Shown here piece by piece: positions 1-11,800 of a stretch of DNA of 64,000 nt. The stretch comes from Azadirachta indica. Lineage: Eukaryota > Streptophyta > Magnoliopsida > Sapindales > Meliaceae. Numbering within the stretch: the stretch's first letter is position 1; each line of letters opens with the position of its first letter. The notes under the pieces are model-generated. The model was given only the letters and a program-made list of their open reading frames with translations. It did not search any database and had not been told where the DNA came from. The position numbers were made by a program, and so were the translations under genes. The stretch spans positions 3,486,871 through 3,550,870 of the forward strand of contig CM040451.1 in assembly GCA_022749755.1 (NCBI GenBank), written 5' to 3'.

Positions 1-363
1 TTTAATCCCTTGTTTCTTTAAGATTTGAGCGTCTTGTTCTTTGCTTGAGTTAATCAGGATGTTTGATTGTATTAATTCTATTATACCATGTTTCTCTTTC
101 CAACTTATATTCTAAGATTTTTATTTGGATTCACTTTAGATAATTCTCTTGAAATATTGATGGCTTCTTTTTAAATGAAAATAATACATTATTAAATAAT
201 GAGAAAAGGAGGGAGAAATAAGAGAAGGCCAGAGGCAGAGTACACAACAATAAAATAACTGCATGAACAACAATTAGATGATGCAACAACCGCAAATGAA
301 AAGCAGTAAGCACATCAAAAAAAGGAATGTAGAAATCATTAGCAGCAGAAAACAGCACCAGCA

Positions 364-740
364 CCAAGTAATGTCATTTGAGATAGAAACCAGAAAACAG
401 AGTGGTACCTCAAGCAGGGGATCAGCAGAGCAACAGTAGCACATAAACAGCTAGCAGCAGAGGAGACGTAGCAGCAAACAGATGCAGCACAACGGCAGCA
501 AAACAACTAACAACAGTTCCCAGCAGCGAAACCAGCAACAAGTAATGTCATTTGAGATAGAAAACTCATTAACAGTAGCAAAAGTAGTAACCCAAGCAGG
601 GCAGCAGCAGAGTAACAATAACACATAAACAACAAGCAGCAGAGGAGAAGCAACAGGAAAAGACTCTCAGCGGCAACAAACAAATTCAGACACAGAAGCA
701 GCAGCAACAACCAAAGAACAGTTCCCAGCAGCAACAAATA
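364..740 (-). repeat. Tandemly duplicated TGC-rich LINE 3' UTR
   Basis: A 21-base segment at 367-387 recurs at 540-560. The flanking CAG/CAA-rich sequence (AGCAGCAGAGGAGA, GTTCCCAGCAGC) is also repeated at about the same 174-base offset. The open frames here are low-complexity Leu/Cys/Ala strings produced by the TGC triplet bias, not real proteins. Confidence 0.65.
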
Positions 741-933
741 ACCAAAATACTTTGCTAAGAAACATAGCAAGCAGCAGCAAGCAACAGCAGCAACCAGAAA
801 CATTCCTGCATTTTCAACACAGAAATAAGTCGTAGCAACAAACAAGCAGCTAGCCACAGACGGCAGGCCTAAAGTCAAGCCGCAGGCCAGTAGCGAGCAA
901 AGTAAAACAGAAAAATTTGTTTACACGAAGAAA

Positions 934-1503
934 TCAAATAAAAGGGAAATAAGGTACACCCCACGAATTAAGCATAAGATCCGTGCGAATATTAGAAGGG
1001 GGTAGAGACCACCAAGTAAAATCATGACAAGTTAAACCCAAAATAGCAAGAAATTTGGCTATTGTGTTTACTTCACTTAAGATATGCGAGAATCGGAAGT
1101 GCATCATTTGAAGACGATTCGTAGCATTAATCCAGTGAGTATGGAGTTGCCAAGGAGGATAAATATTGTAGTGCATCACACAGTGAACAACCAAAATAGA
1201 GTCACTCTCAATCCATAAATTGTGCCAGCCACGATACAAAGCTTGTTATATTACGAGGATTACTGCCATCATTTTAACATGGAAAGAAGTATTATAACCA
1301 ATATACCATGGAAAATCACCCAAAAAGGATCTTGTATGGTCCCAGAACGCATTCCCGCAGGCTGAAGGATCGGGTTTCCATTTTGATAATCGATCTGTGT
1401 TAACTTTCACCCAATGAGTTGGTGAACAACCCCGCGACACATTAAGCACCGTAGGCGCTTTGCCATACCTTGGATTAACGCCTTGATGAGAAAGGATTAG
1501 CAA
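934..1503 (-). pseudogene. LINE RNase H domain, catalytically broken
   Basis: The frame 1503-1246 carries a region matching the start of plant LINE RNase H (WVKVNTD, with the first catalytic Asp still present) and then GYNTSF. A change of frame leads to 1239-934, which has the second half (LWIESDSILVV with its Asp, LHTHWINA, HILSEVNTIAKFLA). In the family the latter motif is normally H-x-x-R-E-x-N-x-x-A-D. Here the Arg-Glu pair and the final Asp are replaced. The Glu expected before MMAVI also reads Lys. With a frameshift and at least two lost catalytic residues the domain cannot work. RNase H would normally remove the RNA template during target-primed reverse transcription. Confidence 0.75.
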
Positions 1504-1628
1504 ATCTTGTGAGCTGCACAGATGACCAGGAGAAACTTCACTAAAGGTCGCCGTTAATTCTTTGCGAAGGGCGACTGCCCTAGTTATAGAAACGGAAATA
1601 TTTTCGAATCGAGCTGAAGTTCCATATA

Positions 1629-1775
1629 GTTACCAGGTTGCCTTTTATTAGATCAAATATATTTTTCCCCCGAATAATCAATCTAAACCAAGTTACAACT
1701 ATCAATAAAAGCACCAAAGTCTGTGCAGGAAGATAAAATAGGGGCATTACCAGGTTGCCTTTTATTAGATCAAGT
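1629..1775. repeat. Short direct duplication inside the LINE relic
   Basis: A segment of about 26 bases (starting ACCAGGTTGCCTTTTATTAG) occurs at 1629 and again at 1747, 118 bases apart. It lies in the unrecognised stretch between the LINE linker and the RNase H, near the place where the EN/RT coding region is missing. Confidence 0.6.
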
Positions 1776-1975
1776 ATACTGGGAAGCGAAGCATCCCTAA
1801 TATTATGGACTAGAAATCCGAGATTAAGAGAATGCCAGAACATAGGAGAAAAAACATTCGAAGACACCATTGGTTCCACAATATAGAGAACATTGGGAAA
1901 ATGAGACTTGTAGAGATTTGAGAGTTCCACTTTGCTTGAGGGGTTACCAATAGCCTAATATTCCAAAGAATACTT

Positions 1976-2585
1976 TCATTGAAACTTATTCTTTTTGAGG
2001 CCTCGAGTGGGGATGAAAGAAGCCTTCGTTACAGTATTTTGGCCTGAACAATGTCTCCTAGTAATGATAGGTGTAAAACCCTCATAGTCCACTTCTGTGG
2101 TTGAATCAGTGGAAGCATCTGTCTCTAAAGAATCTGAAGAAACCTCCTGACCATCCTCATTGCTACAGTTGTCTGTATCATCTGTTCGTGTCTCACCGTC
2201 CATAGATTGCACAGCAGCTTGCTTTGCAATAAGATTTACTTCCTCACCCAATTTTGATCTTCCCGAGGTTCCATACAGTCTAAAATTTTTTCTGGGCTTT
2301 ATTCCTTCTCAAACTGAGACAGATCAACCACCAATTGTAAGTCACTATTAGTTGTGGTAAGCACTGGTTTGTCCATCAATGAACTAGCCTCCATAGCCTC
2401 CTTCCCTTTATTAAGGATACTCGTTTTCTTTCCAGACTCAATAGGAGGCTTTGAAATTAGCAAATCTTCCATTGTGTGTTCAGGGCAACTCACTCCCATG
2501 AGGTGCACATCCACCACTTGAGGAGAAGACGCAACAGGAGGCTGTTTTAAACCAACAACCTTGCAAACTTGCTTCTGTTTAATAG
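1976..2585 (-). pseudogene. LINE ORF1 C-terminal linker relic
   Basis: Two minus-strand reading frames (2585-2299 and about 2275-1976) encode an acidic, Ser/Thr-rich, low-complexity segment that ends with a short basic patch (ITRRHCSGQN...RGLKKN). Plant LINE ORF1 products have such a linker after the RNA-binding and zinc-knuckle part, just before the endonuclease frame. The context (LINE RNase H downstream on the same strand) supports the assignment, but there is no diagnostic catalytic motif. The frame is broken between the two parts and is cut upstream by the copia LTR at 2591. Confidence 0.5.
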
Positions 2586-2590
2586 GCTCG

Positions 2591-3327
2591 TGTTGCCAAG
2601 CAAATCGAGCAAACCCAAATCAAGACTGAAAGTTAACCTACCAATCTAAGTTTTAATGAATCAAAGCAAACCCAAAAACTATAACAAGGATTTATAGAAA
2701 AAGAAATCAATCAAAAAACCACAAAATAGAGAAGAAAACAAAATTTAAGTGGTTTGACTAAGATGGCCTACATCTACTATCAAACCAGCTCAAAGGGATT
2801 TACTAATGAGAAAATCAGATTACAAGCTTACAATTACAAGGTTTCAGAAAACTTCAAACTCGCTCTTGAATTCTCTCTAGATAATTCTAAGCTTTCTCTC
2901 TCTAAGTTTCTCTCACTAAAACCAATGCTCTCTCTCACCCTTTATTGGGGACGAAGACTCATACTTGTAAACACATACTCCAATAACAAAATATCTAATT
3001 TTGTTACTTGCCTCTAACAAACTTTCAAAATTGCACGTGAGAGACCTAATGTAATCTTTCTCACATCTGTCCTAAATCGTTACCTGACATAAGCGTACAC
3101 CTAACCTGACTAGCAAAGCTCCTAACGAAACTCAAGCTTATCACCCGACTTGAGAATAACTTCACTTAACTTGATCTTAACCTGACTTGTTAGTGACCTA
3201 ACCTGGTACCAACTTCAGAGTTTTCCAGGTTATCTGCTTTTAATACTCAAAGTGCTTATTTAGATCAATCTTAAAATTGATCTCAGACTCAGCTAAGATA
3301 TTGTTGACTTTTTAATCACAACCAACA
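2591..3327 (-). repeat. Copia 3' LTR
   Basis: On the minus strand the LTR begins TGTTGGTTGTG directly after a purine tract and runs to ...GGCAACA at 2591, giving TG...CA ends with a short terminal inverted repeat (TGTTG/CAACA). The length is about 737 bases. The 3' boundary is a best guess. The 5-base target duplication cannot be checked because the 5' LTR is missing. Confidence 0.55.
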
Positions 3328-3414
3328 ATTCTCTCCCTTGATTTATAAATGTCTTTTATTATAACTGTCTTGATCTTTCTAGATGGTATCTAGTTTGTTC
3401 CCCACACCAACCAA

Positions 3415-5480
3415 ATCTAACAGTGCGTAATTTTGATTAATGGTGGAGATTTTGTAAGTATATCAGTTGGGTTCTCCTTAATGTGAATCTTCTTCATTCT
3501 CACTGACCTTGATGCTATCTCACATTTTATAAAGTGAAGTGTTACATTAATATGTTTACTTCTCTCATGATGCACTTGATTTTTTTACCCAATTGTATAG
3601 CACTTTAGATATCACAGAATACATACATTGACACTTGCTTCAAACCCAATTCAGTCACTAGCCATGAAGCCATTTTGGCTTCTTCATAGCTTCAGTCGCA
3701 ACTATATACTCTGACTCCATTGTGGAAAGTGCCACAACATGTTGAAGAGAAAATTTTCAGCTAACTAAGCACCTCAAAGTAGTGAACAAGTATCTTGACA
3801 ACGATCTCCTTCTGTCTAAGTCTCCCATAAACTTAGCATCTACATATTCTTTGACATCCTTTGGTTTTCGATCTGATCCTCCATACACTAAGACTACGTC
3901 AGATGTCCCCTTAAGATATCTCAACACCCATTTGACTACTTGTCAATGTAATTTTTCAAGATTTGCCATAAACCAGCTGATCACACTCATTACATCAACC
4001 AAATTAGGTCTAGCACATACCACTATATACATAATGCTGCCAACAACACTAACAAATGGTAACCTGGCCATTTGACCTTTTTCTTGATCAATTTTAAAAA
4101 ACTGATCACTTGACAATTTGAAATGGTTCGTCAAAGGAATTAACATGAGTTTAGCATTTCCCACTCTAAACTGCTCAAGTATCTTCTAAACATAATCTCT
4201 CTGAGTAAGAGACAACTTTCCAAGATTCTTATCTCTATTGATTTCAATACCAAGAATCTTCTTAGCTACTCCCAAATCTTTCATCTCAAATTCATCCCTA
4301 AGCTAATCTTTTAATCTGTTGATCTCTGCTTTATCTTTGCTCACAGTCAGCATATCATCTACATAGAGAAGTAGATAGATTGCACTGAGCTAAATTACTC
4401 CTTTGTGATGAACAGAACTGTCATAGTTGCTCCTTTTGAATCCCTTAAGATTCTAAAGTTATCAAACCCATTATACCACTATCTAGGAGATTATTTAAGG
4501 CCATATAAAGACCTTTTAAGCCAACATACCTTATCTTCTTTTCTAGGCACTTTATAGCCTATAGATTGTGACATTAAATCTACTCTTTACTATGCAAGAA
4601 AGTCATTTTCACATCCATCAAATCCAACTCAAGGCTTTATGTAGCAATCAATGCCAAGAGAACTCTAATGGATGTGTTTAACTACAGGTGCGAAAATCTC
4701 AGTGTAGTTTTCACCTCACTTCTGAGTAAATCCCTTTGCCACTAACCTGGCTTTGAAACTTTTTGCCTCAGCTCCTAGAATACCTTCCTTTAGCTTGAAG
4801 ATCCATTTGCAACCAACAACCCTTCTATTCTGAGATTTTGGGAACCCAAGTTTGATTTTTCATCAATTAATGAATTTCATCATCTGTAGCAACCTTTTAG
4901 TTTTTCTTCTGTTTACCCTTCATTGCCTCTTTATAAGTTTTGGGCTCGGGTTCAATGTACTCTTATATAACACAAAATGCTTATACGATAAGGTCAGTAT
5001 ATCCATATCGATTCGATGATCTAATTGTCCTTTTTCTCAATTTATCGTAAATTGATACAAGTTCTGATTTGTCTGCTTAGATAAGTCTTATTCTTCACCT
5101 CTTTCCAGATTAGTTTCTTGTGTTTCCCTATCATATTCAAGTTTTCTAAATGACTCCACCTCAAACTGAATACTCCTTTTGCTCAGGTCAATTTCTAGTG
5201 CTTTAGTAGAAATTATTTTCCCTTCCAATACTTCATCCTTTAACATCATAGATTCATTGAAATTAACATCCCTCTTGATTACATATTTGTTTAGACTTGG
5301 GTTCAAACGTTTATACCCTTTTACCCTTGATGGATATACAAAGAACGTGCAACTCAAAGATCTTGGATCAAGCTTTTCTTGTCTTATGTGTGCATAACAT
5401 AAGCTTCCAATGATCCTCATATTTGAGTAACTTGCTGGCTTATCTAACCCGATCTCTTATGGTATCGTTCCTCCCAAAGC
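3415..5480 (-). pseudogene. Copia pol relic (integrase C-end, RT, RNase H)
   Basis: Pieces recognised: 5420-5088, LCYAHIRQEKLDPRSLSC and VKGYKRLNPSLNKYVIKRDV, the conserved C-terminal region of copia integrase; near 4360-4345, YVDD, the metal-binding box of the reverse transcriptase; 4164-3943, GNAKLMLIPLTNHFKLSSDQ then VGSIMYIVVCARPNL, the start of the RNase H region (Tnt1-like); 3640-3420, the end of RNase H with HINVTLHF and ENPTDILTK equivalents read across frames. Stops and indels separate the pieces. The closest known style is Tnt1/Sire-type Pol polyprotein. Confidence 0.8.
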
Positions 5481-5636
5481 TATTGTTTCAGTTCTATTTA
5501 TAAACTAAGCTGTTTTGTCAACACATTCTGCGAAGAAGGACTTGGACTCCAAAGTTTATACCCTTCTACCCTTGATGGATATACAAAGAACACACAATTC
5601 AATGATCTTGGATCAAGCTTTTCTTGTCTTATGTGT
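5294..5636. repeat. Duplicated ~98-bp integrase segment
   Basis: Bases 5294-5391 (integrase C-terminal coding, minus strand) recur at 5539-5636, 245 bases away, in the same orientation and with few differences. The outer copy ends where recognisable copia sequence ends, so the truncation point of the element coincides with a duplicated piece of itself. Confidence 0.75.
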
Positions 5637-5640
5637 TCTT

Positions 5641-6582
5641 AAATTTTCTTTTAGTGTTCGTTTTGGCATAATTATTATCTTTAGATATATTTATTTTTCA
5701 TATAACATTATAAACTATAATAAAATACACATTTATATGTGTTTTGTTTATGCATTTGAGTAAAATTATTTTATTATTTATTTAACAATTATAAGTTACA
5801 AAAATACAAGTGTAAAAGTATTTATTTTTATACTCTCTTTATTTAAAAAAGAAAAAAATTAAAGATTTATATTCTACAATTTATTTAGACAAAAAAAATA
5901 AACAAATCATTGAATTGATTCATATATTTAGGCCTATTTAAAATTTTGGTAAAAATGCAAATACTATCTCAAAATAATTTATAATATTCAATTATAATTA
6001 ATCAAAAGCCTTTGCAAAACTTTTATTTATATAGGAGAATTTAAGATAAATTTAACAGTCATACAAAATTATATAATTACAAGATTCAATTTTTATAAAT
6101 ATTTAATAGCTAATTATGGCATATTATTAGATCCCAAAAGATTTAATTTAATTTCCCTCCTCTATGTATACAGCCATGCATCCAACAATAATCTCTCCTG
6201 GCTTAGATATTCTCCTCACCTTCTCTGAATTATCAGTAGACTCTTGACTACAAAATGTTTTAGTAAATTATTTATTTTGATTTTTTATCATATAAATTAA
6301 TAATTTTAATACATTAATGTCCGATAGTCATCAACTAATTCATTATATTAATAATTTAAACTTGTAAAAAATTAGAAGGTAATAGGTTATCAACTTCATA
6401 ATTATCACGTGCGATCTCCGATTTTCTCTATTTTGTACACGTGTCACACATCAACGGCCCCATCCGATGCCTCTACGGCAACTGTATTTCCAAATTTAGC
6501 CCTACGCGAGTTTCACACACTTCTACTAGTTCGCTGGAAATCTGAGTTATCGTTTTATTTTTTGTTTGTATTCTAAATTTAT
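5641..6582. other. AT-rich intergenic stretch with two G-boxes
   Basis: No gene is seen. A less AT-rich patch at about 6400-6540 contains two CACGTG cores, at 6406-6411 and, within ACACGTGTC, at 6438-6443. This is the ACGT-core context bound by plant bZIP/bHLH factors. No gene follows within several kilobases on either strand, so this may be an orphaned promoter fragment. Confidence 0.45.
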
Positions 6583-7640
6583 GTATTAAGGTCTCTATTT
6601 ATAGTAAGCTAAGAGCAGTGCAGATTTTGGAGAAAAATACATTGAAAATATTATATATTGAATAAGTAATTCTCTAGTTCAGAATAGCAACTTATTTTTA
6701 AATTTTAATCCAGTGTCTGCTTTTTAACTGAAATCGAGATTAATTTGAAATCTGAATGGACAATATAGTTTAAATTCGATTAATTATCTACGTCTTTCTT
6801 CCTCTAAACTCTTAAGATAAGTATTAAGGTTTATGAATTTATACTAATGTAAGACCACTCTAGACCTAAATAGAAAATACATATTGAAAATATATATATC
6901 AAGTGACATTTTTAATTTGGAAATAACCACTTGATTTTGCACTCTAAGTTACTGTTTTATTTTTTACTTAAATTTGAAGTATTTTTAAATTTTAATATCC
7001 AAATCTAAATCATGATGTTTTTTTTCACTTGAAATATGAATATAAGTTTTAAAGTCTATTTTTCCCTAAGCTAAGAACACTCTAGAGTTTTGTAGAAAAT
7101 TCAATAAGAATATATATCCAGTAACTAATTCGCTATTTTGAAAATAACAGCATAGATTTTGAAAAAATCCAAAGTTTATATCCTTTATTTTTTTGTTTCA
7201 TTGAAATCTAGATCAGTCTGGAATTTGAATAGATTCGATTATTTAGTTTTCAATGATCTATTTATTTCTTTTTCCGTCTAATTGTGAATATACTTATTAA
7301 GTTTTATTTATACTAATTTAAGAACACTATAGATATATAAAAAATACACTGAAAGTATATATATCTAGTAACAATTTTTTATTTTGGAACTAACTATAAG
7401 AATTTGCACTCCAAAGTGCCATCTAATTTTCTTACTAAAATTTGAATTAGCTTTAATTTGAATCTCTAAATATAAATCATCGATTTATATAATTTTGTCT
7501 GAAATATAAATGTAGGTATTAAGGTCTATTTATCGAGTAAGCTAAGAACAGTTCAGAGTTGAAGGAAAATACGTTGGAAATATTGTATATTTAGTAACTA
7601 ATTATCTAGTTCGGAATAGCAACTTGTTTTTAAACTCTAA
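6583..7640. repeat. Five-copy tandem array with dimeric (A-B) higher-order structure
   Basis: Five diverged copies of a unit of about 235 bases start near 6583, 6822, 7043, 7294 and 7516. Each begins TATTAAGGT-like, then TCTATTTAT, a TAAG-rich core (GCTAAGAACA or ACTAATTTAAG), GGAAAATAC-TTG-AAATAT, and 'AGTAAC' followed by 'TTTTGGAA'. Copies 1, 3 and 5 share the core TAAGCTAAGA; copies 2 and 4 share TACTAATxTAAGA. The array is therefore built from a dimer of about 460-473 bases. No coding potential was recognised. Confidence 0.75.
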
Positions 7641-7990
7641 TTTAGAGTTTAAACTTGTCAATTTCTCAGGAACTTTGCTGTTCATGCTTAGTAGAAAACA
7701 TGAGGAATCTCCTTCATAACTTTATTTGCTCAAGTGTTTGTAGCACCAACTGAATTGTTGCCTTAAACTTGTCGATTTCCATATCTCTGCGAGCTTCCTC
7801 CTCTTTGACTCGATTTCGTTCAGCCAAAATATTCTTTACATAGTCTCAGGAATTTTCTAAAGAAAGTCTACCTCCTTAATCAATTGTTGCAGCACATACC
7901 AAATTGTTCCCCTCAGCTTATCAATTTCCTTAATTTTTCGTAGCCAAACTCTCTCAGGAGCTTAAGAAAAAACCTGACGTTGAGTTGAAT
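7640..7990 (-). pseudogene. Unidentified coiled-coil coding relic, duplicated internally
   Basis: On the minus strand two short open segments encode related helical peptides. Segment 7962-7880 reads ERVWLRKIKEIDKLRGTIWY onward and ends at a stop. Segment 7830-7719 reads AERNRVKEEEARRDMEIDK onward and also ends at a stop. Both share E-I-D-K-(L/F)-(R/K)-(G/A)-T-I followed by VLQ. The charged heptad pattern suggests a coiled coil, as in C-terminal parts of some plant transposase-associated proteins, but I do not recognise the family. Codon-like sequence and raised GC mark it off from its AT-rich surroundings. A further EIDKFK-like remnant may lie at about 7650. Confidence 0.4.
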
Positions 7991-8074
7991 CTTTTAATGT
8001 TCATGAATTATGTGATAATTAGTAAATTAGAATATAAAAAACATAGAGAAATTTTAATAGGAGTAAAAACACCT

Positions 8075-8773
8075 CTCTACATGAATTATAGGATCCAAAC
8101 TGACATAATAAAATACCATTGGTAGATAAGAATATTAAATTAATACAATTAATAAAAATAAATAATATTGTTCATGTGACAGCTAATATTTATATTTTTA
8201 TACTAGTTTGTACAGCTAATACTAGTGTCTGTTCGGTTGTTTTTCATTTGCCAACAAAGATTTTTTTTTAATGTTAAAAATTGTTTTAATTATTTTAGTG
8301 TTATTTGGTTGGCACTCAATAAAGGTTTTAAGGAATTAAAAACCCAAATTTTTTAAATTTTTAGTAATAAAATTTGTTGAACTTTTCTAAAAGGTTAAAT
8401 TGTTTAAAGTACCATTATTTTATTTTAATTATTTTACGTTATTTTCTTGTAGCATGACCCTAAAAACTTGTCTATTAACATAATTGTATCATTTTTTCTA
8501 AAAATTATTTACAATAACTAAATAATTAGTAAACTTTTATTAAAAACTTTACTTATAAAAAATTTACTTCAAAAAGTTCTACTTAAAAAGTTGTGCCAAA
8601 CAGATACTATATATAATAGTTCTTTACTCTATTAATATTATCTCATGTTATTCATAGCCAAAATTGAGCAAAGTTGTATAAGGATGTACACTTCATCTCT
8701 TAACTTTTTTAAATTTTGTATATGTCTTTTGTTATCAATTTAAATTTTTTTATTCAAATTCCTAACACATGAG

Positions 8774-8804
<31 letters not shown>

Positions 8805-11800
8805 ACATTTGAAAAATTCAACAAAAGATTACAAAATTACAAAAGATTAATAATTAGAAAATATTGATAAATGATCCATTACAAAAGATTAAAATAAGAA
8901 GAATTAAGGATGTACTATGACCCACCTATGCGAAGAATAAAAGGTGGTTGTTGTTTTAAAATATAAAAGAGAAAATTTGGAAGCCAAGGCAAATCTAGTT
9001 GTTGCTTAGGGATTTGGTCAAGCTTCAAATTTGGAGTCGGTGGTGTCAGTAATTTCTAGTGTTAGTAATTTAGACATTGTTTTGTTATGAGTTTTTGATA
9101 AATGACAATGGTATAGAAAGGTCTTTTTTTGTCATTCACAAAATTATAACTGTCAAGGGTATTATAATCATTTCGTTAATTGTATTAGGTAATTGACAGT
9201 TTAATAGAAATATGTGTTGCTTTTTCTAAATTTTTTATTTAAGTGTTAAAATTTAAATCTTAAATGAGATATATGTTAAATCCCTAAATTAATGTTTCAC
9301 CATAACATTTGCTAAACTTGATAATTTTAATAAAGAAATATTTCAACTCAAACAGTGACCCAAAAAAAGAGCTCAAAATAAACATTGACGTTATTGTTCA
9401 TTTATATATTTTGAAATGAAAAATTAAAAAATAATTTTTCTTAATTTTTAATTTATCGAATTATATTTAGGTCCATAATATATCAATTCATAACTCTCAA
9501 TAAGACAAGCTAAACTCATCCCTTATGCACCATATTTTATTTATTATTTTTAATGTTTATTATAAAGTTAAATCTTTTTATAATTTTATATATTTCGAAA
9601 CAAAAACCTCACTTATGAGGTATATATTTCTTCTTAGTAACATATATACAAACTCTAATACAAATTTATTTGTGCAAACTAATATATCAGTATTTTATTA
9701 TTGTCCACATGTTTTATAGAAATAAATTTTTTGTATATGAATAAGAAAAGCAAAATAATATAAAATGTTGTAATAATATAATATCATAATATTATAATAT
9801 TAATTTATATAATAAATTCGTATAAAAAATATTTTTGTTTTGGAAGAAAAATTACTTGAAAGCCTAGCTGTCGCTATCATTCTCAATGAAATTCTAAGTA
9901 GAGGAAAAAAGTCAAGATATTCTAATCCATTCTTATGTCATAATCGCCAACTAATTGATTAAAATTAATAATATTAAACTTGTAAAGATGATATTATTAT
10001 TCTTAAAGAAAGAGAAAAGGATTTATAAGTACTTAAATTTAATCTATTAAACTAATTAATTTTAATAATTTTCAAAAATATTTGTTGAGAACTTATTTAT
10101 TATAAAATTAATAATTATATCTCTATCAAATTATAATTAAGAAGGAAAAAAAAAATATTAACTAAAATTAAATATAATAAAAATAATAATATTTATTTAT
10201 AATATGTTGATAATAAAATATTCATTAATATATTAAAATGAAAATAAAATTTTTATTTTACAATATATTTAAAATACAATATTACCTAGTAATGAAAACA
10301 AAATAAAACATAAATACAATATTCATGATTTTATTATAATTAATTTAAATAAAACATATTTATCTATGAAATATATAAACAACCTTAAAAATAAAAATCA
10401 TGAATGAACAAAGGCGAAATAAAGAGTCTTCGATTTTCATTTTAGTTTTTCCCCTTCAAATGATAGTTATATATATGAGAACAATGAATAATTTATCTCT
10501 GTCTTTACCTTAATATGAAGTGAAAGAAAGGAAAGTAGATGTAGATAATAGTAAAGTAAACAATTTGCTTCCCCCTAGGTGGAAGAAGACAATTAAAAAA
10601 TATATATTTGCTTGCCTTTCAACTACATAAATTCTTATTTTATGAACAATTCGTCCAGATAGGAATCTCACATTTCCTGATCTCTTCATGGATCAAACGA
10701 GGATTCACTCACATTCACTTTCGTAGAACACATTTTGCTTTAGACATATTATTTTAGAAAAAAGACTCTTAATTATCTCGCGAATCACTCTTATTGATAC
10801 AAGATTCTCAAATTATAAACATGCTTGCATTGGTGCAGTGCAAACACGAATTTATTTAATAATTTCATAAGCCTATAAAGGTAGGTGAAGTGAAATTGCC
10901 AATGTGTTATTGACATACAACATGATAAAAATAATAAATTTTGGCAGCTAAGAAAAATAAGTAGCGGGTATAAACATTAACCTTTTAAAATTACAGAGAA
11001 ATGACCCATTTTATATTAAAATTATCCGATTTTTTAAAATTAAATTTAAGTGATTTATATTATTTATTTTTTATTAATTGTATTCATTTTATGTTTTATC
11101 AAATAATATTATTATATTATGTTTGTTTATATATTGCAGCGTTTGCATTTTTGGCATTATTCTATAATAATTTTTTTAAGTTAATTATTAATTACACGTA
11201 CATCGATCAGTAGCATACACGTGTCCAAACAGTGACGCTTGAGTCGTTTCAGATGTGTCATTTTATACAGAGGGCACACATAAAAGCAATCAAAATTAAA
11301 TGCAAGCACATCATAATTAAATTTAAATTTTGCCAAAGATTTTCTCCCGAATTTGTTGCGAATTGAATTAAATTACATACAGGTCTTATATTTTGATTTC
11401 TTGTCATACGAGTCCTTGCATCTTTTTTATCAATATTTTCACGTAAAGTTCCCAAATTTATAAAAATTATAAGTAGAGAGAAAAGTTTTAAAAACTCACA
11501 GAAGCTTCCCTTTCACAGTACCTACATCCAATTTACTGTATAAGTTTTTTAAAAAAATTATTCCCAAATAATTAAGAGCAAATTTGTCCTTACATTTGCA
11601 ACTTTGAAAAATTAAATCAGGGGCCATGCTAGAATTTAAGCATTAAGAATTTAAAGTAGTTAAAAAAAGAAAACATATTTAAAAAATAAAATTAATAAAC
11701 ATATACTAATTTAATTTAAGTATGTTAGAATATGTTATTTCTTATTATATAATACAATTTCATTTAGATTTTACTTTACTTTTTCACAAGTAATTAAAGA

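Larger units (their letters stand above)
165..2585 (-). mobile_element. LINE (non-LTR retrotransposon) relic, internally deleted
   Basis: Reading the minus strand from 2585 downwards gives a linker like the C-terminal part of plant LINE ORF1, then directly an RNase H domain, then a TGC-rich 3' untranslated region ending near 165-180. The endonuclease and reverse transcriptase (normally about 3 kb) are absent, so the copy is internally deleted as well as broken by stops and frameshifts. The 5' side is cut by the LTR of the copia relic beginning at 2591. A second LINE 3' end with the same TGC-rich style lies at 48740-49372 on the plus strand. Family assignment rests on the RNase H motifs; the ends are approximate. 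Confidence 0.75.
2591..5640 (-). mobile_element. Ty1/copia retrotransposon relic, 5'-truncated
   Basis: On the minus strand there is, in order, the C-terminal part of a copia integrase (5480-5088), reverse transcriptase (about 4990-4150) with a visible YVDD box near 4345-4360, RNase H (about 3800-3420), a polypurine tract (about 3328-3340) and one LTR (2591-3327). Gag, protease, most of the integrase and the 5' LTR are absent; recognisable sequence stops at about 5640. The domain order (integrase before reverse transcriptase) defines Ty1/copia. Many stops and frameshifts show the copy is dead. Its 3' LTR abuts the ORF1 linker of the LINE, so it probably inserted into that LINE. Confidence 0.85.

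Noticed and set aside
131..878. Leu/Cys/Ala-rich open frames that look like membrane proteins (minus strand)
   Set aside because: They are translations of TGC-rich LINE 3' UTR; low complexity with no domain.
6583..7640. CRISPR-like array
   Set aside because: Units are about 235 bases, diverged, and without the repeat-spacer pattern; plant nuclear context.
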